18,943 nucleotides of DNA, taken from NCBI GenBank assembly GCA_021738605.1, contig JAIPBY010000014.1, positions 1 through 18,943 on the forward strand. The letters are read 5' to 3'. The position numbers and the translations under genes were made by a program. Positions 7,203-14,256 of the stretch are shown here, piece by piece (the first letter of the stretch is position 1; every line of letters starts with the position of its first letter). The notes under the pieces are model-generated. The model worked only from the letters and a program-made list of their open reading frames with translations, searched no databases and was not told the origin of the DNA. Source of the stretch: Chitinophagaceae bacterium. Its GTDB lineage: Bacteria; Bacteroidota; Bacteroidia; Chitinophagales; Chitinophagaceae.

Positions 7203-8228
7203 ATGAACCCACATTTAGATCCAGTAGGCAAGTCGTCTATTTCTCCTGATGCGGAGTACGAAAACACCATTCGTCCTTCCAGCTTGGAAGATTTTTCCGG
7301 ACAGCCCGGGATCATTGACAACCTCAAGATCTTCATCAAGGCTGCTCAAATGCGGTCTGAATCCCTGGACCATGTCTTGTTCCACGGCCCCCCGGGGCTT
7401 GGTAAAACAACCCTGTCAAGGATTGTAGCCAGAGAAATGGGCGTCAGTATCAAAGAAACATCCGGTCCGGTGATTGAAAAGCCGGCAGACCTGGCAGGGC
7501 TCCTGACCAGTCTTGAGACCAATGACGTACTTTTTATTGATGAGATTCACCGCTTGAGCAATGTGGTGGAAGAGTACCTCTACTCAGCCATGGAAGACTA
7601 CAAGATTGATATCATGATTGATAGCGGGCCCAGTGCCAAGACCATCCAAATCAACCTTAATCCCTTCACGTTGATTGGTGCCACAACAAGAAGTGGGCTA
7701 CTGACAGCCCCATTGCTGTCGAGGTTTGCCATCAAGTCAAGGTTGGAATATTATTCCAATGAAGTGCTGGAGAGAATCATCACAAGGTCTGCTGGCATTT
7801 TGAATACAAAAATCACTTCAGATTCTGCTGGTGAAATTTCCCGACGGAGCAGGGCTACGCCAAGGATTGCCAATGGCTTGCTCAAACGGGTCAGGGATTT
7901 TGCACAAGTGCTTGGTAACGGTGTCATCACCATGGACATAACCAAGCATGCATTGAAAGCGCTCAATGTTGATGAGCATGGGCTTGACGAGATGGACAAC
8001 AGAATTCTGACAACCATCATTGATAAATTCAAGGGTGGTCCAGTAGGATTAGGAACCATTGCCACGGCTGTTGGAGAAGAAGCAGGAACCATTGAAGATG
8101 TATATGAACCTTTTTTGATCCAGGAAGGATTCCTACAAAGAACCCTGAGGGGCAGGGAAGTAACGCGGCGCGCCTATGAACACCTCGGGCGTACTCCCCA
8201 AAGGCCCAATGACAATTTGCTGTTTTGA
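7203..8228 (+). CDS. ruvB: Holliday junction branch migration helicase RuvB
   Basis: RuvB is the hexameric AAA+ motor that, with RuvA, drives branch migration of Holliday junctions in recombinational repair. The start at 7203 gives 341 residues, the usual length; the frame is open to 7164 but the added 13 residues look unrelated. Walker A is GPPGLGKTT at residues 62-70 (K68), Walker B with DEIH at 113-116, sensor 1 with the GATTRSG motif and its arginine finger follows, and the C-terminal winged helix ends with the family's LRGREVTRRAYEHLG-type sequence. All domains are intact. It lies 90 bp after leuS, and its last 20 bp overlap the sensor kinase gene. ruvA and ruvC are not in the window. 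Confidence 0.97.
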   Translation: MNPHLDPVGKSSISPDAEYENTIRPSSLEDFSGQPGIIDNLKIFIKAAQMRSESLDHVLFHGPPGLGKTTLSRIVAREMGVSIKETSGPVIEKPADLAGLLTSLETNDVLFIDEIHRLSNVVEEYLYSAMEDYKIDIMIDSGPSAKTIQINLNPFTLIGATTRSGLLTAPLLSRFAIKSRLEYYSNEVLERIITRSAGILNTKITSDSAGEISRRSRATPRIANGLLKRVRDFAQVLGNGVITMDITKHALKALNVDEHGLDEMDNRILTTIIDKFKGGPVGLGTIATAVGEEAGTIEDVYEPFLIQEGFLQRTLRGREVTRRAYEHLGRTPQRPNDNLLF

Positions 8229-11200
8229 TTTTACCATAACATTGAAGACGATTCGATCCATATCAGTACTGGTTTTGTTGTTGCTGTTTCAATCTGGACA
8301 GGCGCAGTATTTTAACCTTAATTTTCAAAATTTCAGTTCAGCCAGCGGCCTACCAGGTAACGATGTTGAAACCATCTACCAGGATAGCAAGGGGTTCATC
8401 TGGGCTGGGACAAGGTTCGGACTGACCATGTTTGACGGAACACATTTCAGGAATTTTTTACATGATCCAACGGATAATTCAAGTTTGGGTGGTACACGGA
8501 TTTTCAAGATGCATGAGGACAAAACAGGAATGCTTTGGGTGGCTTCAGAAAATTTTGGACTTTCCAGGATTGATTTGAATACGTTCAAGATTAGGAATTA
8601 TCAGATTCCTACAAACCGACAGCTGGAAGATCGCTATATCAATACGCTGTACATAGATAAAAAGGGTCTGATCTGGATTGGTGCTGAAACAGGGATTAGT
8701 TTTTTTGATCCTGTCAAGGAACGGTACATTAAAGTTGAGATGCAGACGCTTTCCCCCAATAAGGAAATAGTCGCTTTTGCTGAAGATACAAGGGGAATTT
8801 TATGGGCTGTAGATTTTAGTGGTCATGTTTTTTATCAAAAACCCAATGAGAAAATTTTCAGGGAGCTTGCTCATAACCTGTCCATCGGTTATGTAAACGA
8901 TTTAGTCGAGGTCTCCGACCAATCGTTTTTGCTTGCCACTTCCAAGGGAATTTATGAACTTCAGCTGAATTCGGATGCTCAGCGATCAACTTTAAATCGA
9001 TCCGCAATAATCAGTAGCGTTACGCCAATTACCAATCTCGCTGTTGACAGAAATGGTACTTTGTGGATTGCAAACCAGCTAAAAGGGATTCAGTTATTTT
9101 ATCAAGCCGATAAAATATTACAAGACCTCAACATCTCATGGCTGTCACCACTGGATCCTGGGATAGCCATCTGGAAGGATATCATGATGGACAGGGAAGG
9201 GGGTATCTGGCTTGGAGGAGAATTTGGTTTGTATCATTACAACAGTGATTATAATCAGTTTAACAATTACAAGGCCATTGCCAGACTGAATGATCAATTT
9301 TCTCTTGGTCGATACGTAGGCCTGTCAAGTTCAGGCAGTCATATCATTTCAGTGTCATACAGGGGCATCTCTATTTTCAATATATCTGGTAACGATTTTG
9401 TTTCCCTGAGATTTGATCCAGAAATTGATCCCAAGGCGATTCAATATTTTAGCATTCTCCAGGTTTCATCCAACAGGTGGTGGTTGGCTACCTCAGTGGG
9501 TGTATTGGAGTTAAAAAAAGGGGTGACAGGTTATATTTTGTTGAAGCCAGTGGAATTAAAGAGCAATCCCATCCTGGGGAATGCCCTGGTATATTCAATT
9601 GCTGCGTCGGGAAATGGAACGTATTGGTTCGCAACTCCTAACAATGGCTTATTGAGTTATGATGCTAAAACAAGTTTGGTTCAGCAGCAACTTGATTTCG
9701 GAAAGGGTTCCAGCAAAAAGAAAATTTCACACCTTGATATTGTTGCAATTTCTGATGAGGGAGATATTGCAGTAGGACATCACCGGGGTTTTGCCATCAA
9801 ATTTCACAATGAAAAAGTATTTATTCATATAGAACAGCTGGTTAACCAAAGTTTTGATTTTTCAAAGCTCAGTGTATATGACCTGGCATTTATAGATGGA
9901 TATCTTTGGGTGGGGTCCGAAGGTGATGGTTTGCTTTCTTTTGACTTTAAGAAAAAGAGACTCAAGGTATTTACCATCAAAGACGGGTTGGTTTCCAATT
10001 CCATCACTTCCCTTCATGCCATGAGTGATGACAGAATGCTTATTGGAACCAACCGTGGCATGTCGATCATACACATCCCTACCGGGACTTTTTCTTCTTT
10101 CTTGAAAAAAGACGGATTGCCTTCTGAAGAATTCGAAATAGGTGTAGACCATGATATTGATAAAAATGAATTCTTCTTGGCAACAACCAAAGGGATCGTT
10201 TCTTTTTTTGATGGGAATTTGCGCCAGAGTATCATCAAACCTAAGTTGATGCTTTATTCGGTAATGAGGAATGGAAATGTTCTGAGTGATTCAGTGGTTT
10301 ACCTGTTGAGGAACAATCCCGTCTTCAAGATTAAGTACAATGAAAACCTTAACCTGGAATTCTCATCCCTTAATTTTTCCAATGACAATGATTTTGTCTT
10401 GCGGTTTAAAATGAATGATGACGGAGATTGGAATATCAGCAATACATCGAAAAGTTTATCCTTGTTTAATCTTGATGCAGGTAAATATGATATTACCATA
10501 CAACTGATGGGGAAGCGCAGCGGTATTATGTCAGACCAGTTCAAGGTCAGGCTTGAAGTGCAGCCCAATTTTTTCAAGACCAGGTTGTTCAGGATTATAC
10601 TTTTATTTGTGATCCTGGGCCTGCTTTATTTTCCAGTGAACTGGTTCTTCAGGAAAAAGCTTTCAAATCAAAGGCAAGAATTGGAAAAAAAGCAACTCTT
10701 AGAGCAGGAAAGGGTCAGGATTGCAATGGACTTGCATGACGATATTGGTGGCAACCTTACGGCTCTTACCCTGATGACCAGCCTGTTAAAAGAGAAAGAA
10801 GAGGATCCCTCCAGAAAAATGTTATTTGAAAAAATAGGAGAGGCCTCTGATAAAATGGTCCAGGACATGAATGAAATTGTCTGGGCATTGAACATCACCA
10901 ATGATAGCTTGATTAGTTTGATGTCTTATATCCGGCAATATGTGTCCAGCCGATTGTCAGCTTCCGGGATTAATCTTGAGATCAGTGAACCATTGACCTA
11001 CCCTGACATGTTTGTCAGTGGACGCACCAGGCGCAATATTTTTATGATTATCAAAGAAATCATCAACAATGCCATAAAATACGCTGGCACTGAAAAAATT
11101 GACATGAAAGTTTTGCTAGATGAAAACATCAGAATCATCATCTCAGACAATGGTACTGGGATGCCTGAGAATTATACCAATCAAACCATCAAGGGTGGAG

Positions 11201-11325
11201 GAAATGGCCTGAACAACATCAAAAAAAGAGCAGATATGATCAATGCATCCATCCTGTTCAAAAATGAAAAGGGGCTTACCGTTGTATTCGATATGCCCCT
11301 TCAAAACATTGAGAATAACCAATAG
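8209..11325 (+). CDS. Two-component propeller sensor histidine kinase (LytS/HisKA_3-like)
   Basis: A membrane sensor kinase of 1038 residues from the chosen start. A signal peptide occupies about residues 1-33 (hydrophobic VLVLLLLF core, likely cut near SGQA/Q). A periplasmic region to about 675 holds repeated propeller motifs of the kind G-x-[IL]-W-x-[AG], for example GFIWAG, GMLWVA, GLIWIG and GYLWVG. It is followed by a Y_Y_Y-like Ig domain (about 680-785), one membrane helix (about 795-813) and a coiled coil. The kinase core has LHDDIGGN with phospho-acceptor H843 and an ATPase domain with the N box (E950, N953, N954), G1 box DNGTGM (980-985) and G2 box GGGNGL (996-1001). I chose ATG 8209, with AAAGG just upstream; ATG 8176 is in frame. 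The 20-bp overlap with ruvB suggests translational coupling. Such kinases normally partner with LuxR-type regulators, and none is adjacent. Confidence 0.93.
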   Translation: MTICCFDFTITLKTIRSISVLVLLLLFQSGQAQYFNLNFQNFSSASGLPGNDVETIYQDSKGFIWAGTRFGLTMFDGTHFRNFLHDPTDNSSLGGTRIFKMHEDKTGMLWVASENFGLSRIDLNTFKIRNYQIPTNRQLEDRYINTLYIDKKGLIWIGAETGISFFDPVKERYIKVEMQTLSPNKEIVAFAEDTRGILWAVDFSGHVFYQKPNEKIFRELAHNLSIGYVNDLVEVSDQSFLLATSKGIYELQLNSDAQRSTLNRSAIISSVTPITNLAVDRNGTLWIANQLKGIQLFYQADKILQDLNISWLSPLDPGIAIWKDIMMDREGGIWLGGEFGLYHYNSDYNQFNNYKAIARLNDQFSLGRYVGLSSSGSHIISVSYRGISIFNISGNDFVSLRFDPEIDPKAIQYFSILQVSSNRWWLATSVGVLELKKGVTGYILLKPVELKSNPILGNALVYSIAASGNGTYWFATPNNGLLSYDAKTSLVQQQLDFGKGSSKKKISHLDIVAISDEGDIAVGHHRGFAIKFHNEKVFIHIEQLVNQSFDFSKLSVYDLAFIDGYLWVGSEGDGLLSFDFKKKRLKVFTIKDGLVSNSITSLHAMSDDRMLIGTNRGMSIIHIPTGTFSSFLKKDGLPSEEFEIGVDHDIDKNEFFLATTKGIVSFFDGNLRQSIIKPKLMLYSVMRNGNVLSDSVVYLLRNNPVFKIKYNENLNLEFSSLNFSNDNDFVLRFKMNDDGDWNISNTSKSLSLFNLDAGKYDITIQLMGKRSGIMSDQFKVRLEVQPNFFKTRLFRIILLFVILGLLYFPVNWFFRKKLSNQRQELEKKQLLEQERVRIAMDLHDDIGGNLTALTLMTSLLKEKEEDPSRKMLFEKIGEASDKMVQDMNEIVWALNITNDSLISLMSYIRQYVSSRLSASGINLEISEPLTYPDMFVSGRTRRNIFMIIKEIINNAIKYAGTEKIDMKVLLDENIRIIISDNGTGMPENYTNQTIKGGGNGLNNIKKRADMINASILFKNEKGLTVVFDMPLQNIENNQ

Positions 11326-11327
11326 CG

Positions 11328-12026
11328 TTATTTGACAATCAACCTGAAGCCATTGCCATGGATGTTCACGATCTCAACATTCGGATCTTCCCTGAGGTAT
11401 TTTCTCAGTTTCGCAATGTATACATCCATACTTCTGCCGTTGAAATAGTTGTCATTGCCCCATATTTTCTTGAGGGCCAATTCTCTTTGCAACAGGTCAT
11501 TCTTATACTCACTCAGCATTTTCAAGAGCTCATTTTCCTTGGGTGAAAGGGTCACTTTTGATCCATCTGCAGAAAGCTCACGCAATTTTGGTATGAAATG
11601 ATATTTCCCAAGATCATATTCTGTATTTTCTTGTTCCCTGTTCTGTTCTTCATTTCTTTTCAGGATGGCTTTGATTTTAAACAGCAACAGCTCAGAATCA
11701 AATGGCTTGGTGATATAGTCATCTGCGCCAAGTTTATAGCCCTTGATTTGATCCTCTTTCATGGATTTGGCAGAAAGGAAAAACAAAGGAATGTCTGGAT
11801 TGATATCCCTGATCTCTTCTGCCAACATAAAGCCATCCATTTTGGGCATCATTACATCAAGCAGACAAATGTCAAATTTTTCACGCTGGAAGGCGGCAAG
11901 ACCCAACCGACCATCGCGCTCGAGTATCACCTCATAGTCATTGAGTTCCAGGAAATTTTTTAATACAAGTCCAAGATTGGTATCGTCTTCGCAAAGCAGG
12001 ATTCTAGGTTTTGTGTTGGGTGACAT
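11328..12026 (-). CDS. OmpR/RprY-type response regulator
   Basis: A 232-residue response regulator with an N-terminal receiver and a C-terminal winged-helix DNA-binding domain. The acidic pocket (D14, D15), phospho-acceptor D57 in LLDVMMPKMDG, the switch residue S85 and K107 in YITKPFD are all in place. The C-terminal half carries the Trans_reg_C pattern, including LSPKENELLKML, the ALKKIWG segment and the ending VNIHGNGFRLIVK. It resembles the RprY group of Bacteroidota. It is convergent with the sensor kinase, with only 2 bp between stops. The kinase core there is of the HisKA_3 type, which does not normally serve OmpR-type regulators, so I do not call them a cognate pair. Upstream lies a 314-bp AT-rich gap that may hold its promoter and operators. 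Confidence 0.95.
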   Translation of the reverse strand: MSPNTKPRILLCEDDTNLGLVLKNFLELNDYEVILERDGRLGLAAFQREKFDICLLDVMMPKMDGFMLAEEIRDINPDIPLFFLSAKSMKEDQIKGYKLGADDYITKPFDSELLLFKIKAILKRNEEQNREQENTEYDLGKYHFIPKLRELSADGSKVTLSPKENELLKMLSEYKNDLLQRELALKKIWGNDNYFNGRSMDVYIAKLRKYLREDPNVEIVNIHGNGFRLIVK

Positions 12027-12042
12027 ATGAGTAGGTTTATGA

Positions 12043-12075
12043 CAAATAAAATTATTAAAGTTGGATAAAAGGCAA
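12043..12075 (-). promoter_or_regulatory. Weak candidate promoter of the response regulator gene
   Basis: Read on the minus strand, TTG (12075-12073) is followed after 22 nt by TTTATTTG (12050-12043), one mismatch from TAnnTTTG. The start would fall near 12036, leaving a leader of only about 10 nt. Weak support. Confidence 0.25.
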
Positions 12076-12126
12076 GGATGGCCAATAAAATTTTGTTAAA
12101 CAGGGTTTATCTTATCATATACTATC

Positions 12127-12144
12127 GTTTTGCAATTACAAAAC
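12127..12144. repeat. Inverted repeat GTTTTG-N6-CAAAAC
   Basis: Perfect 6-bp arms separated by CAATTA, about 100 bp upstream of the response regulator start. The size and spacing suit a dimeric DNA-binding protein, but no regulator is identified. Confidence 0.3.
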
Positions 12145-12303
12145 AGCGGATTATCAATGATGCTTTCTAATTGAAAGAATATTATTATATATAACCATTA
12201 GAAAATCAATTAATTGCGATAACTCAAGGAATTTCATTTGCGATTCATTTAGATTTTGTATAATTTCTATATCTTCACAACGGTTTTTCATAGGATATTG
12301 GAT

Positions 12304-12342
12304 TTTAAAACGGGCTGGATTTCTATCCGGGCCCTTTTTTTT
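12304..12342. terminator. Hairpin terminator after recQ, possibly bidirectional
   Basis: GGGC and GGAT (12312-12320) pair with ATCC and GCCC (12325-12334) around a TTCT loop, with a small internal loop (T opposite GG). On the plus strand it is followed by eight T (12335-12342). On the minus strand, where recQ has just ended, it is followed by a shorter TTTT (12306-12303). It can terminate recQ transcription and also any plus-strand transcript from the AT-rich gap. The last two T of the plus-strand tract overlap the recQ stop codon. Confidence 0.6.
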
Positions 12343-14251
12343 ACCTCCAATAGACCTTTCCCATCAGGTCAATTGATATTTTTTCCTCTGCCATCAAAGC
12401 ATTAAGAATCTTGTTTGCTGCAGTTTTTTCCACACCAGATACTGAGATTATCTCCTCTAGTTTATATGTTTTCAGTTTCAGCAATTGAATGATTTTTTGA
12501 AAATCAGTGTTTAAATTGTTCTCCCTCGAAACCAAGTTTGCTTTATTGAAGCAACAGTCACAGTTGCCACATGCTGTCATTTCCTGGTCACCAAAATAGC
12601 GTCCTATGAAAGCAGACCTGCAGGTTTCGATTTTTGCATATTGGATCATGTTCTCTATGCGTTGGGTAAACTCTTTTTTTCGTTTGAAGTAGGATTCATG
12701 GTCGATATTGAGTTCATCAGCCTTGATGCGGTCTTGCAGGTAACAAATCTGCGGTGTTTCCTTTTTGGGATGATAGGCAATGATTCCTGCCCGGTGAAGC
12801 AGGGCAAGTTGTTCGTATATGGTAATCAGGTCTCGTTTGAGGATCCATGATAATTTCATTTCACTGATTTTTACGGCAATATCAAATACGCCCGCATAGT
12901 TTCTCAGCAATGCCTTGATCATCGGCTCGTATGCGGGATAAGCATTTTCGAAATCCTGGATAGATGCCTTGTCGCTGATGAATTGGACAGTGGAGGGCAT
13001 GTAGACCCTTTCCAGGTATGAAATGACATGTTCCTGCTTCAACGCCTGTAAGCAGTACACTACCTCATTCATTCCCAACTTGAACTTTTCCATAAAGTCT
13101 TCCATCTCAAAGTCAAAATACCGTCCCTGGCCCAATCCTGTTGGTACCTGGTGATAATTGGCCAGCGCGTGGTATACTTTTCTGATGGTTTTCAGATCTG
13201 GAAATCTTATGTTGGGCAACAATAACATTTCCTGCATTTCAGTTTCCCTGTACAACAAGTATGCATGAGCAGTTTCCCCATCCCTTCCTGCCCGACCTGC
13301 CTCCTGGTAATAGTTTTCTAAACAATCGGGCATGTCTGCATGAATAACCATGCGCACATCCGGTTTGTCAATGCCCATCCCAAAAGCATTGGTACAGGCA
13401 ATGATCCTGGTATGGCCCTTGATCCATTTTTCCTGCTTCTGTTTTCTGTCTTCCTGGTTGAGCCCCGCATGGTAAAAATCACAACTGATACCATGCTGCC
13501 TGATCAGGTCGCTGATCTCTTTTGTTCTTTTTCTTGTTCTGCAGTAGATGATAGCGGTACCTTCTATGGTTTTTAGCAATTGGAGTATCCTGTTGATCTT
13601 GTCATCGCATTTCTCAGCAGCATACCTGAGGTTTTTTCTTGCAAAAGATGTCATGAAAACATTGGGATTTTTCATGATCAACTTATCAGCAATATCTGCT
13701 TTGACTTTTTCTGTTGCAGATGCGGTCAACGCAATTACCGGGATGCGTGGCAGGTATTCACGGATTCTTGCAATATGGAGATACGATGGACGAAAATCAT
13801 AACCCCATTGCGAAATGCAATGTGCCTCATCCACTGCAATCAAAGCGATAGGGAGGGATAGAAGTCGCTCTCTAAATGCCCTTGTTTCAAGGCGTTCAGG
13901 CGACACATAAAGGAACTTGAGCTCATCGTTCATGCAGGCATCCAGTGCATTTTCAGTATCCTGATAGCTCATGCCAGACATGATGGCCATTGCAGGAATG
14001 TCCATTGCATGCAGGCGTTGTACCTGGTCTTCCATCAATGCAATCAATGGTGAAATGACAAGACAGCAACCCTCTAAGATCATTGCAGGAACCTGAAAGC
14101 AAACTGATTTTCCGCCACCGGTGGGGAGTATGGCCAACGTGTCTTTTCTTTCCAATAAACTGTTGATGATCTCTTCCTGAGAAGCCCGAAACGCTGGATG
14201 TCCCCAATAGTCCAACAGCACATCCTTGGGTGTCATCTTGCTTTGGCTCAT
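12341..14251 (-). CDS. recQ: ATP-dependent DNA helicase RecQ (Bacteroidota long-insert type)
   Basis: A 636-residue superfamily 2, 3'-5' DNA helicase of the RecQ family, acting in recombination and fork repair. Walker A is TGGGKS (44-49), the DEAH box is at 141-144 followed by CISQWGYDFR, and motif VI is QEAGRAGRDG (316-325). The zinc site is C544-x16-C561-x2-C564-x2-C567, the same spacing as in E. coli RecQ. It lies about 220 residues after motif VI instead of directly after lobe 2. The extra segment (about 345-515) looks like winged-helix material. I recall this arrangement from other Bacteroidota RecQ proteins. A short helical end with a KLKTYKLEEI-type segment follows, perhaps a winged-helix or HRDC-like remnant. 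It starts 5 bp after the P-type ATPase stop, so the two are probably cotranscribed. Confidence 0.93.
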   Translation of the reverse strand: MSQSKMTPKDVLLDYWGHPAFRASQEEIINSLLERKDTLAILPTGGGKSVCFQVPAMILEGCCLVISPLIALMEDQVQRLHAMDIPAMAIMSGMSYQDTENALDACMNDELKFLYVSPERLETRAFRERLLSLPIALIAVDEAHCISQWGYDFRPSYLHIARIREYLPRIPVIALTASATEKVKADIADKLIMKNPNVFMTSFARKNLRYAAEKCDDKINRILQLLKTIEGTAIIYCRTRKRTKEISDLIRQHGISCDFYHAGLNQEDRKQKQEKWIKGHTRIIACTNAFGMGIDKPDVRMVIHADMPDCLENYYQEAGRAGRDGETAHAYLLYRETEMQEMLLLPNIRFPDLKTIRKVYHALANYHQVPTGLGQGRYFDFEMEDFMEKFKLGMNEVVYCLQALKQEHVISYLERVYMPSTVQFISDKASIQDFENAYPAYEPMIKALLRNYAGVFDIAVKISEMKLSWILKRDLITIYEQLALLHRAGIIAYHPKKETPQICYLQDRIKADELNIDHESYFKRKKEFTQRIENMIQYAKIETCRSAFIGRYFGDQEMTACGNCDCCFNKANLVSRENNLNTDFQKIIQLLKLKTYKLEEIISVSGVEKTAANKILNALMAEEKISIDLMGKVYWR

Positions 14252-14256
14252 CTTGG

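Larger units (their letters stand above)
12027..12340. other. AT-rich intergenic region with palindromes
   Basis: This gap between the response regulator start and the recQ stop has no credible coding sequence. It contains GTTTTG-N6-CAAAAC (12127-12144), CTTTC-N5-GAAAG (12163-12177), the perfect palindrome CAATTAATTG (12207-12216) and a direct repeat TTGCGAT (12214-12220 and 12238-12244). It ends in a GC-rich hairpin next to recQ. The base composition is much richer in A and T than the flanking genes. Likely roles are the regulator's promoter and control sites, and possibly a small RNA. Confidence 0.6.

Noticed and set aside
12027..12340. Degenerate mobile element or CRISPR repeats in the AT-rich gap
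   Set aside because: There are only short inverted repeats; no transposase fragment, no long terminal repeats and no regularly spaced direct repeats.
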